A stretch of DNA of 9,519 bases from an uncultured Pseudorhodobacter sp. GTDB lineage: Bacteria; Pseudomonadota; Alphaproteobacteria; Rhodobacterales; Rhodobacteraceae. The stretch spans positions 1 through 9,519 of the forward strand of contig CAMFIX010000078.1 in the NCBI GenBank assembly GCA_945952425.1. Direction: 5' to 3'. Below, in pieces: positions 1 to 6,256 of this stretch. The number at the start of each line of letters is the position of its first letter. Position 1 is the stretch's first letter. The notes beneath the pieces were generated by a model that was not told the DNA's origin, did no database searches, and worked only from the letters and a program-made list of their open reading frames with translations. Both the position numbers and the translations under genes were made by a program.

Positions 1-881
1 TCGAAGAGCTGCTTTTCGGTCGCAGCCCCGGTCTTGCCGGTCTTGATGAAGCTGTCGGCCTGCTTGACCGCCTCGGCCGCAAAGACGGCGACGGGCTGCA
101 GAACGGTATACTCCATCTCGCCAGCCTTCACCGCCGCCACCGCATCGGGCGAGCCGTCGAAGCCGCCGACCTTCACGCCCGCGAGCTTGCCCGCCTCTTT
201 CAGCGCGGCAATCGCGCCCAAAGCCATCTCGTCATTGCCCGAGATCACGCCGGTCAGGTCCGGGTTGGCTTGCAGCAGGGACTGCATCTTCTGATAGCCT
301 TGGGTGCGGTCCCAGTTCGCGGTCTCTTTGCCGGCCTGCACCAGGTCGGGATATTGCGAGATCACCGTGGTATAGCCGTTCGACCGCGTCGCGGCATTGT
401 TGTCGGCCGGGTTGCCGAAGAGCTCGACGAACTTGCCCTTCTCGCCCATCGCCTCGACCCAGGTCTGCGCGCCCAGGGCCGCGCCTTGCGCGTTGTTGGA
501 CACGAGCTGCGCCTTGGCGAGCCCTTCCTGGTTGATCTCGGCATTGACCAGGAACACCGGAATCCCGGCATCGACCGCCTTCTTCACCGCGCCGACCGAG
601 CCATCGGCATTGGCCGGGTCGAGGATGATGGCCACCGACTTGTTGGTGATCGCGGTGTCGATCAGCTGGCTTTCGACATTGGTGTCACCCTTGTGGGCGG
701 CGACATTGGCGGTATAGCCCATGCCCTCGGCGGTGGCCTTGGCGACATTGCCCTCGGTCAGCCAATAGGGGTTGGCGGGGTCGGTCACGATGATCGAGAT
801 CAGCCCGTCCGCCCAGGCGGCGCCCGCCATCAGGGCCGAGGTGGCCGCGGCGGCCAGCAGCATCTTGGTGGTCTTCAACAT
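1..881 (-). CDS. Periplasmic sugar/polyol-binding protein of an ABC importer (partial, 3' end off the window)
   Basis: This gene reads leftwards from an ATG at 881-879 and has no stop before the edge; 293 residues are visible and perhaps the last 15-30 are missing. The start follows a GGAGGA ribosome site 6 nt upstream (892-887). Residues 1-24 form a Sec signal peptide: Lys at 3 and 6, an Ala/Leu-rich core, and an AWA|D cleavage site after Ala24. The mature protein fits the ribose-binding (periplasmic-binding protein, Peripla_BP_4) fold: an opening beta strand with TDPANPYW (33-40), a mid-protein GNPADNNAATRSNGY (156-170), GNDEMALGAIAAL (215-227), GGFDGSPDA (239-247) and QPV (262-264). It would capture the substrate in the periplasm and deliver it to the permease encoded just upstream. 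It is the last visible gene of the transporter operon, 45 bp behind the permease. Erythritol or another tetritol as ligand is inferred from the divergent kinase operon; an EryG-type role fits. The family call is firm, the ligand less so. Confidence 0.93.
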   Translation of the reverse strand, partial: MLKTTKMLLAAAATSALMAGAAWADGLISIIVTDPANPYWLTEGNVAKATAEGMGYTANVAAHKGDTNVESQLIDTAITNKSVAIILDPANADGSVGAVKKAVDAGIPVFLVNAEINQEGLAKAQLVSNNAQGAALGAQTWVEAMGEKGKFVELFGNPADNNAATRSNGYTTVISQYPDLVQAGKETANWDRTQGYQKMQSLLQANPDLTGVISGNDEMALGAIAALKEAGKLAGVKVGGFDGSPDAVAAVKAGEMEYTVLQPVAVFAAEAVKQADSFIKTGKTGAATEKQLF

Positions 882-926
882 GGTATTCCTCCGTTGGATG
901 TTGATTGGCTTGAAGATTTCGGCGGG

Positions 927-1934
927 TTACCGCCCACGCGCCGAGGCAGAGCCCAGCGAATTCAAAAGCACGGCCAGGACGATCACGGCGCCGGTGAAGA
1001 CGGTCTGCCAATAGGGCGAGACGCCGACGATCACCAAGCCGTCGGCCAGAAAGCCGATGACGAAGGCGCCGAGCATCGTGCCCTGCACCGTGCCGCGCCC
1101 GCCCGACAAAGCCGCTCCGCCCACGACGACGGCCGCGATGGCGGTCAGCTCATAAGTCGTGCCCGCGGTCGGCCCGGCCGAGGTCAGCTGGCTGGAGAGC
1201 ACCAGCCCCGCGACCGCGGACAGCACGCCCGACAAAGTGTAGACTGTCAGCAGCACGAAATTGACCGGCACGCCCGAGAGGTCGGCCGCGCGGGCATTGC
1301 CGCCGGTCGCATAAAGCCAGCGCCCGAAGGCCGAGCGGGTCAGGGTGACGGCGAAGACCACCGCCAGCACGACCAGCACGATGACCGAAATCGGCACGCC
1401 CTCGATCCGGTTGAAGCCCAGCCAGTCAAAGCCGGTGTTGCCCAGCTCCGGCTTGCCCGCAAGGTTGTTGTAGGTCAGCCCGTTGGTCTGCAAGAGCCCG
1501 ATGCCGCGGGCGACATACATGACGCCCAAGGTGGCCACGAAAGCCGGCACCCGGAAGAAGGCGACCAGCACGCCGTTGACGGCGCCGATCAGGCCCCCCA
1601 ACGCCAGGGTCAGCACAACGACGCCCCAGACCGGCAGATAGAAGACGGAGGTGCCGACCTCGACCCCCTGCATCATGGCCCCCGCCATGACGCCCGAAAA
1701 CGCCAGGACCGATCCGACCGACAGGTCGATCCCCCCGGTCAGGATCACCAGAAGCATGCCGATGGCCAGGATGCCGTAGATCGCCACATGCGACGACATC
1801 ACCAGGAAGTTCGACAGGGTGAAGTAATTCGGCGACAGCCAGGAGAAGACCGCCACGATGACGATCAGCGCCAGGAAGGCGCGGCCCTCCAGAAGCAGGC
1901 GGCCCAGCGAGAAGCTTTGGTTTTTCTGAGACAT
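927..1934 (-). CDS. ABC sugar/polyol importer permease (RbsC family)
   Basis: This is a 335-residue inner-membrane permease of the ribose/branched-chain type (BPD_transp_2). The chosen start, reading MSQKNQ, has a GAGGG ribosome site about 5 nt upstream and lies 7 bp after the ATPase stop; a longer reading starting at 2051 would run into the ATPase gene. Hydrophobic segments lie at about 18-33, 48-66, 72-88, 102-125, 181-198, 225-248, 263-275, 285-305 and 310-327. Family signatures are the ILTGGIDLSVGS loop (64-75), and AVVVGGAALSGGRGTVQGT (268-286), which corresponds to the cytoplasmic coupling region facing the ATPase. The length is typical for RbsC-like proteins. Only one permease gene is present, so it probably works as a homodimer, as usual for this family. 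By position it matches the EryF-type permease of rhizobial erythritol transporters, an inference from context. The stop is TAA. Confidence 0.95.
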   Translation of the reverse strand: MSQKNQSFSLGRLLLEGRAFLALIVIVAVFSWLSPNYFTLSNFLVMSSHVAIYGILAIGMLLVILTGGIDLSVGSVLAFSGVMAGAMMQGVEVGTSVFYLPVWGVVVLTLALGGLIGAVNGVLVAFFRVPAFVATLGVMYVARGIGLLQTNGLTYNNLAGKPELGNTGFDWLGFNRIEGVPISVIVLVVLAVVFAVTLTRSAFGRWLYATGGNARAADLSGVPVNFVLLTVYTLSGVLSAVAGLVLSSQLTSAGPTAGTTYELTAIAAVVVGGAALSGGRGTVQGTMLGAFVIGFLADGLVIVGVSPYWQTVFTGAVIVLAVLLNSLGSASARGR

Positions 1935-1941
1935 GGTTCCC

Positions 1942-3444
1942 TCACGCAGCCTTGGCTTCGCCCGAGGCGGCCATGATTTCTTCCTTGGCCACATCCGGCC
2001 CGAACTCGGCCACGATGCGCCCCTTGCGCATGACGATGATGCGATGCGCAATCGACAGGCATTCGGCCACTTCCGAGGTGGAATAGACCACGGCCAGCCC
2101 CTGCCGCGCGCCCTCGGCCAAGAGCCGGAAGACCTCGGCCTTGGCGCCGATGTCGATCCCGCGCGAGGGCTCGTCCAGCAGCAGAACCCGCGGGTTCGTG
2201 GCCATCATCTTGCCGATGACCACCTTTTGCTGGTTGCCGCCCGACAGCGACCCAATGGCGGCGCCCGGGCCCGAGGTCTTGACCGTCACCCGCCGGATCG
2301 AGCTTTCGACGATCTCGCGCTCGGCCCGGCGCGAGGTGAACAGCCCGCGGGTAAAGCGCAGGATCGAGGCGAGCGAGAGGTTCTGCCCCACGCTCATCGT
2401 CTGGACCAGCCCGTCGCGCTGGCGGTCTTCGGGCACGAGCGCGAGGCCCGTCTCGATCCGCTCGGCGATGGACAGGCCGCCCATCTCGACGCCCTCCAGC
2501 AAGACGCGGCCCGATTTCGGTCGCAACCTGCCCGCGATGGTCTCCAGAAGCTCGGTCCGCCCGGCGCCCATCAGCCCATAGATGCAGACGATCTCGCCCT
2601 TCCTGACGCTCAGCGACAGGTTGTCGACCAGGTTGAAGCCCCCTGCCCCGGTCAGGGTCAGCCCCTGAACCGTCAGCGCATCGGGGCCGAAGGTCACGTC
2701 GGGGGGGCTCCCCAGGTCGTAATTCTCGCCCACCATGTTGCGGACGATCCAGTTCAGGTCGATGTCGCGGCGCGGCGCATAGGCCGTCATCGTGCCGTCG
2801 CGCAGGACCACCGCATGGTTGGTGATCTGCAGGGCCTCTTCCAGGTGGTGGCTGATATAGACGATGCTGACGCCCTTGGCCGTCAGGTCGCGAATGACCT
2901 TGAACAGAACCTCGACCTCCGAGGCCGAGAGCGCCGAGGTCGGCTCGTCCATGATGAGGATGCGGCTGTCGACCGACAAAGCGCGGGCGATTTCCACGAT
3001 CTGCTGCTGGCCGAGACGCAGGTCGCCCACCAGGGTCAGCGGGTCGATGTCCTGCTCCAGCTCGGCCATCAGCGCCTGCGCCTGCCGCGCCTCCTCGGCG
3101 AAATCGACGCCGGTCGCGGTGCGGATTTCGCGGCCCATGAAGATATTGTCGCGCACCGAAAGGTTGGGCGCCAGGCTCAGCTCCTGGTGGATGATCGAGA
3201 TGCCCTTGTCGCGGGCATGGGTGGCGTTCTCGAAGGCGATGGGGGCGCCGTCGAGCAGGATCTCTCCACTGGTCGGCTGGATGACGCCCGAGAGAATCTT
3301 CATCAGCGTGGACTTGCCCGCCCCGTTTTCGCCGAAAAGGGTGGTGACCTGGCCGCGGTGGATGTCGAAATTCACGCCCTTCAGCGCATTCACCGCGCCA
3401 TAGCTCTTGGCGACATTGCGGGCGGCGAGGACGACGTCGCTCAT
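1942..3444 (-). CDS. ABC sugar/polyol importer ATPase with two nucleotide-binding domains (RbsA/MglA family)
   Basis: This 500-residue protein has the tandem-ATPase layout of carbohydrate uptake transporter class 2 (RbsA/XylG/MglA), normal in length. Domain 1 shows Walker A GENGAGKST (38-46), a Q-loop Gln87, a degenerate signature LRLGQQQ (142-148), Walker B ending MDEP with Glu167, and the switch His199. Domain 2 shows Walker A GLMGAGRTE (290-298), in which the usual Lys is Arg, an intact LSGGNQQ signature (400-406), Walker B LLLDEP (421-426) with Glu425, and no switch His (YSTSE, 454-458). These domain-2 departures are common in the family and suggest one competent and one degenerate site. 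It powers import through the permease encoded next. Its ATG overlaps the DUF2291 stop in an ATGA (3444-3441), implying translational coupling, and 7 bp separate it from the permease. Substrate is inferred from context as a tetritol; EryE-type by position. Confidence 0.96.
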   Translation of the reverse strand: MSDVVLAARNVAKSYGAVNALKGVNFDIHRGQVTTLFGENGAGKSTLMKILSGVIQPTSGEILLDGAPIAFENATHARDKGISIIHQELSLAPNLSVRDNIFMGREIRTATGVDFAEEARQAQALMAELEQDIDPLTLVGDLRLGQQQIVEIARALSVDSRILIMDEPTSALSASEVEVLFKVIRDLTAKGVSIVYISHHLEEALQITNHAVVLRDGTMTAYAPRRDIDLNWIVRNMVGENYDLGSPPDVTFGPDALTVQGLTLTGAGGFNLVDNLSLSVRKGEIVCIYGLMGAGRTELLETIAGRLRPKSGRVLLEGVEMGGLSIAERIETGLALVPEDRQRDGLVQTMSVGQNLSLASILRFTRGLFTSRRAEREIVESSIRRVTVKTSGPGAAIGSLSGGNQQKVVIGKMMATNPRVLLLDEPSRGIDIGAKAEVFRLLAEGARQGLAVVYSTSEVAECLSIAHRIIVMRKGRIVAEFGPDVAKEEIMAASGEAKAA

Positions 3445-4088
3445 TTCACCCCCAGGGCAACAGGGGTGACGAACCAGGTCTTGGGATTGACGCCCATGCG
3501 GAAGGCGCCGGTGACCTCGATGGTCTTGCCCGTCAGGTTGGCCGTGTCGATCCCGTCGAGCACGGCCTTCTTCATCGCGCGGTTGATGGCGGCACCGGCG
3601 TCCTGGTATTCGATCTGGTTCTTGAAATTCGAAAAGTCGATTGTGCCGGGCGCATCGCGCAGCACCGTGTCGTTGATCGCGGGGCCGGTCTGGATGCGCA
3701 GCTTGATGTCATCGGGCAGGCCCGCGACGGTCAGGCCATAGATGCCCGACTTGCCGTTGCCGACCGTGGCGGTGAATTTCACCATCAGGATCGCCCCGGT
3801 GGTCGAGGGCGTGCCATAGGTCGTGGCCGCGGCCTTGGGGTCCGCCTCGACCGCGGCGGCGAGCGTGGCCGCATCGACCGCCCGTTTCACGATGGCGTCG
3901 CGGATCGCGGGGAAGTTGGCATCGCCGAAGGCATCGGGGTTGAAGGCCTGGGTGCGGGTGTCTTCCTGCGAGCCGATCTGGACCACCTTGGTGTCCAGCG
4001 CGATGCCCGCGAGCACGGCGAGGACGACACCGGCCAGGATCAGGCGGCGGGTCTTCGGTCGGGCCTTTTGGGTCGTGGGCTTGGTCAT
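3441..4088 (-). CDS. DUF2291 family membrane-anchored periplasmic protein, first gene of the transporter operon
   Basis: This is a 215-residue protein of unknown biochemical function. The N-terminus is basic (Lys/Arg at 3, 8, 10, 12, 14, 15), followed by one hydrophobic segment (about 16-31), then a soluble domain beginning DTKVVQIGS (32-40). That domain, and the C-terminal GAFRMGVNPKTWFVTPVAL (194-212), fit my memory of DUF2291 proteins, often annotated as periplasmic lipoproteins and often next to sugar ABC transporter genes. This copy has no cysteine at all, hence no lipobox, so I expect an uncleaved N-terminal anchor with the domain in the periplasm. A GGAG ribosome site lies about 9 nt before the chosen ATG (4088-4086); a longer reading starting at 4472 would include the promoter, so I rejected it. 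Being first in the operon and overlapping the ATPase gene by 4 bp argues for a role in assembly or substrate delivery of this importer; that is inference. Confidence 0.85.
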   Translation of the reverse strand: MTKPTTQKARPKTRRLILAGVVLAVLAGIALDTKVVQIGSQEDTRTQAFNPDAFGDANFPAIRDAIVKRAVDAATLAAAVEADPKAAATTYGTPSTTGAILMVKFTATVGNGKSGIYGLTVAGLPDDIKLRIQTGPAINDTVLRDAPGTIDFSNFKNQIEYQDAGAAINRAMKKAVLDGIDTANLTGKTIEVTGAFRMGVNPKTWFVTPVALGVK

Positions 4089-4155
4089 GGGGCGCGCTCC
4101 GGTCTGCTGGCAGGCCGGGGGAAGGCTGGGGTCGGGGGCCAAGGCGCGCGGCTCA

Positions 4156-4171
4156 GGGGCCCCAAGGCCCC
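4156..4171 (-). repeat. Short hairpin in the predicted leader of the transporter operon
   Basis: A perfect 6-bp inverted repeat, GGGGCC and GGCCCC with a 4-nt loop, lies about 70 nt before the DUF2291 start, inside the predicted untranslated leader. In RNA it would form a short, strong GC stem. No U-run follows on the minus strand, so it is not an intrinsic terminator. It could stabilise the 5' end of the message, or be chance in such GC-rich sequence. Confidence 0.35.
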
Positions 4172-4225
4172 GGCGTCGCTTCCCCTCCCCGTCTGCCCGG
4201 CTCCTCCTCCGGTCTGGACGTTTCT

Positions 4226-4255
4226 GTGATATGTTCGTGTTAAGTGTAAAGTCAA
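4226..4255 (-). promoter_or_regulatory. Candidate sigma-70-like promoter of the transporter operon
   Basis: On the minus strand, TTGACT (4255-4250) is followed after 18 bp by TATCAC (4231-4226). This gives 5/6 and 4/6 matches to the consensus boxes, within the only AT-rich island on this side of the spacer. Transcription would start near 4219, leaving a leader of about 130 nt before the DUF2291 ATG. The -10 is weak, which suits an activated or inducible promoter. Confidence 0.5.
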
Positions 4256-4259
4256 GTGA
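4238..4259 (-). promoter_or_regulatory. Tandem YACTTRA repeats over the transporter -35 box (candidate operator)
   Basis: Two similar decamers, TCACTTGACT (4259-4250) and ACACTTAACA (4247-4238), sit 12 bp apart on the minus strand, near one helical turn. The first overlaps the -35 box and the second lies in the promoter spacer. A related decamer lies over the -35 box of the divergent kinase promoter (4613-4622). Placement and repetition suggest a regulator site. An EryD-like (SorC family) regulator would be the obvious candidate, but none is encoded in the window and I know no reference site to compare with. Confidence 0.4.
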
Positions 4260-4381
4260 GTTATATATCGGGGCCTGGCTGCGGATGAAAATTCCGATAC
4301 GGCGCGGGGTTGGGCGAAGGGAGTGCCTGCAGATGGCTGGGCGACTCGGGCGGGGTTTCGGGGGTTCCGCCTGGGTCGAGG

Positions 4382-4450
4382 GGCGAATCGGCGCGGGCTG
4401 CACTGCGGAAGCGAAAGGATTTCCGCGCCTGCGAGGCCTTGCGATTCGCC
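4382..4450. repeat. Nested inverted repeats in the middle of the divergent spacer
   Basis: An outer perfect 9-bp inverted repeat (GGCGAATCG at 4382-4390, complement at 4442-4450) encloses two mutually exclusive inner stems: GCGGAA (4405-4410) with TTCCGC (4421-4426), and GGCGCGG (4390-4396) with CCGCGCC (4423-4429). A further near-palindrome around AGGCCT lies at 4431-4442. The layout resembles a folded RNA or a cruciform-type element, but it lies upstream of both predicted promoters, so it would have to be a separate transcript or a DNA-level site. High GC raises the chance expectation of such stems. Confidence 0.4.
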
Positions 4451-4612
4451 GCTTATCTTCCTGCAAAAGCATGGTATTTCACCGAAACCCCCAAAGCGCC
4501 GCGGCCCGGCGGCCCTTTGGACCCCGACCCGCTGCCTGCTGGACTGCCCGCACATGCCACCCGCCGCCGAAGCCTTGCGCCGGCTGGGCACCTGGGTCGA
4601 CAGGACACCAGT

Positions 4613-4644
4613 TTACTTGAAAGAAATCGCTCTGTCCGTAAAAA
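4613..4644 (+). promoter_or_regulatory. Candidate promoter and operator of the kinase (catabolic) operon
   Basis: TTGAAA (4617-4622) is followed after 16 bp by TAAAAA (4639-4644); both are partial matches to sigma-70-like boxes, in the AT-rich island just before the kinase gene. The decamer TTACTTGAAA (4613-4622) over the -35 matches the YACTTRA repeats of the opposite promoter in the same orientation relative to transcription. A start near 4651 would give a leader of about 55 nt. Other -10 choices such as GATAAA at 4673 are possible. Confidence 0.4.
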
Positions 4645-4659
4645 ATTTCAATTTCCATG

Positions 4660-4677
4660 TTATCTTTGTGATGATAA
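4660..4677. promoter_or_regulatory. Inverted repeat TTATC-N8-GATAA near the kinase start (possible operator)
   Basis: A perfect 5-bp inverted repeat with an 8-bp spacer lies about 30 bp before the kinase ATG, just downstream of the predicted transcription start, where a repressor would block elongation or open-complex formation. The hexamer ATCACA within it (minus strand 4672-4667) recurs at the transporter promoter's -10 (minus strand 4230-4225). The arms are short, so chance is a real alternative. Confidence 0.3.
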
Positions 4678-4692
4678 AAGAGCGCAGGGCCA

Positions 4693-4701
4693 GAGGGGGG
4701 G
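4693..4701 (+). promoter_or_regulatory. Ribosome binding site fixing the kinase start
   Basis: A GAGG core running into seven G residues lies 4-9 nt before the ATG at 4706. The reading frame is open much further upstream, back to 4310, but that extension crosses the AT-rich promoter island and has no kinase-like sequence. The site and the promoter together settle the start at 4706. Confidence 0.7.
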
Positions 4702-4705
4702 AACC

Positions 4706-6253
4706 ATGGCAAAGACGGATGTGGTGATCGGCATCGACGCCGGAACCTCGGTCATGAAGGCCGTGGCTTTCGACCTGGAGGGCAACCAGCTCGCCGTCGC
4801 CGCGATTGCCAACCGCTATGACGTGGGCCCGGGGGGCGCGGTGACGCAGCCCATGGGGCGCACCTGGGCCGATTGTGCGGGCGCGCTGCGGGCGCTGGGG
4901 GAAAAGGTGGCGAACCTCGCCGCCCGCACAGCCGCCCTCTCGGTCACCGCGCAGGGCGACGGCACCTGGCTCGTCGGGCGCGACGGGCCGGTGGGCGACG
5001 CCTGGATCTGGCTGGACGCCCGCGCCGCGCCGACGGTCGAGCGTCTGGCCGCCAGCCCCCTGAACCGCCGCCGCTTCGAGACCACCGGGACCGGGCTCAA
5101 CACCTGCCAGCAGGGCGCCCAGATGGCGCATATGGACCGCTTTCACCCCGCGCTTTTGGACACCGCCGAGGTCGCGCTGCATTGCAAGGACTGGCTTTAC
5201 CTCTGCCTGACCGGGGTGCGCGCCACCGACCCCTCCGAGGCGGGCTTCACCTTCGCCGACTTCCGCAGTCGCGCCTATGACGAGGGCGTCATCGGCGCCT
5301 TGGGCCTGACCCACCGCCGCGCCCTGCTGCCGCCGATCCTGGAGGGCACAGAAGTCACCCATCCCCTGACCGCCGAAGCTGCCGCTGCCACGGGCCTCGC
5401 GCAGGGCACGCCGGTCGCGCTGGCCTATGTCGACATGGCGATGACCGCGCTTGGCGCCGGGGTCTATGGCGGGGGGCAGAATGTCGCCTGCTCGACCGTG
5501 GGCTCGACGGGCGTGCATATGCGCGCCGTCGCCGCGGAGAAGGTCCATCTGAATGCCGAGGGCACGGGCTATGTCATCGCCCTCCCCCTTCCCGGCATCG
5601 TCACCCAGGTCCAGACGAACATGGCCGCGACCCTGAACCTCGATTGGGTTCTGTCGGTCGGGGCCGGGCTTCTGACGGATATGGGCCATCCCGCCAGCCA
5701 CCGCGATCTCGTGGGCCAAATCGAGAGGTGGCTGGCGGCGACGACCCCGGGGCAGATCGTCTATATGCCCTACATCTCCGAGGCGGGGGAGCGCGGCCCC
5801 TTCGTCTCGGCGCGCGCCCGGGCGGGGTTCACGGGGCTAAGCCAGACCCATACCTACCCCGACATGGTCCGCGCGGTGATCGAGGGGCTGGGGATGGCGC
5901 TCCGCGACTGCTATGCCGCGATGGGCCCCCTGCCGTCGGAATTGCGCCTCACCGGGGGGGCGGCGCGGTCGCGGGGCCTGCGGCAGATCCTGGCCGCCTG
6001 CGCCCATGCCCCGGTGCGTGTCAGCGCGCGGGAAGAGGCAGGGGCCGCGGGGGCGGCCATGATGGCCGCCGTGGCCATCGGCGCCTATCCGACCATGGAG
6101 GCCTGCATCGCCGAATGGGTGACGCCGCTTCTGGGCCCCGCCGAGGCGCCCGACACGCATTTGGAAACCACATATGACAGGCTCTTCGGGGCCTATGGCG
6201 CCGCGCGGCGCGGGCTGGTGCCCGCCTGGGACGCGCTGGCCGGGAAGGAGTAA
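4706..6253 (+). CDS. eryA: FGGY-family polyol kinase, EryA-like (erythritol kinase)
   Basis: This 515-residue cytoplasmic kinase should phosphorylate erythritol with ATP to erythritol phosphate, the committing step of erythritol breakdown. It has the two-lobed FGGY layout: an N-terminal phosphate loop IGIDAGTSVMKAVAFD (8-23), the candidate catalytic base Asp243 in AYVDMAMTALGAG (240-252), the second phosphate loop STVGSTG (263-269), and the C-terminal nucleotide motif LTGGAARS (415-422). The opening GIDAGTSVMKAVAFDLEGNQ and its following NRYDVGPGG stretch strongly recall Brucella and Rhizobium EryA rather than glycerol or xylulose kinases; length agrees too (about 520). It is first in the catabolic operon, 3 bp before the dehydrogenase gene, whose ribosome site lies inside its last codons. 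It diverges from a polyol importer, which supports the role. A relative acting on another tetritol or pentitol (threitol, ribitol) cannot be excluded by reading alone. Confidence 0.9.
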   Translation: MAKTDVVIGIDAGTSVMKAVAFDLEGNQLAVAAIANRYDVGPGGAVTQPMGRTWADCAGALRALGEKVANLAARTAALSVTAQGDGTWLVGRDGPVGDAWIWLDARAAPTVERLAASPLNRRRFETTGTGLNTCQQGAQMAHMDRFHPALLDTAEVALHCKDWLYLCLTGVRATDPSEAGFTFADFRSRAYDEGVIGALGLTHRRALLPPILEGTEVTHPLTAEAAAATGLAQGTPVALAYVDMAMTALGAGVYGGGQNVACSTVGSTGVHMRAVAAEKVHLNAEGTGYVIALPLPGIVTQVQTNMAATLNLDWVLSVGAGLLTDMGHPASHRDLVGQIERWLAATTPGQIVYMPYISEAGERGPFVSARARAGFTGLSQTHTYPDMVRAVIEGLGMALRDCYAAMGPLPSELRLTGGAARSRGLRQILAACAHAPVRVSAREEAGAAGAAMMAAVAIGAYPTMEACIAEWVTPLLGPAEAPDTHLETTYDRLFGAYGAARRGLVPAWDALAGKE

Positions 6254-6256
6254 GAC

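Larger units (their letters stand above)
4089..4705. other. Divergent intergenic region (617 bp)
   Basis: This stretch separates the transporter and catabolic operons. It holds two AT-rich islands (about 4219-4275 and 4611-4680), each next to one operon, in otherwise very GC-rich sequence. The outer parts are leaders: about 130 nt before the DUF2291 gene and about 55 nt before the kinase gene, if the promoters listed separately are right. The middle (about 4276-4610) is GC-rich and open in several frames. I recognise no protein in any of those frames, none has both a good ribosome site and a family resemblance, and none is conserved to my knowledge. It carries a nested inverted repeat, listed separately. 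Confidence 0.8.

Noticed and set aside
290..298. Loss of function in ATPase domain 2 (Arg for the Walker A Lys, no switch His)
   Set aside because: These changes in the second domain are usual among RbsA/MglA-type ATPases and do not indicate a broken gene. The positions given are residues of the protein encoded at 1942-3444.
270..1976. A 568-codon open frame on the plus strand
   Set aside because: It is opposite the binding-protein and permease genes; low-complexity His/Asp/Gln/Arg composition and no recognisable domain.
1933..3741. A 602-codon open frame on the plus strand
   Set aside because: It lies opposite the clear ATPase and DUF2291 genes, is rich in Arg/His/Asp-Gln runs typical of antisense frames in GC-rich DNA, and shows no family motif.
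4156..4171. Intrinsic terminator
   Set aside because: The GC stem is followed by no U-run on either strand, and it sits in a leader, not after a gene.
4089..4472. N-terminal extension of the DUF2291 protein
   Set aside because: It would read through the predicted promoter, and the shorter start gives the expected basic residues followed by a single hydrophobic anchor.
4085..4591. A 168-codon minus-strand frame in the divergent spacer
   Set aside because: It crosses the transporter promoter, overlaps the DUF2291 start, lacks a convincing ribosome site and resembles no family.
4310..4705. N-terminal extension of the kinase by up to 132 codons
   Set aside because: The extension has no kinase-like sequence, crosses the AT-rich promoter island, and the ATG at 4706 has a ribosome site and matches the usual EryA start.
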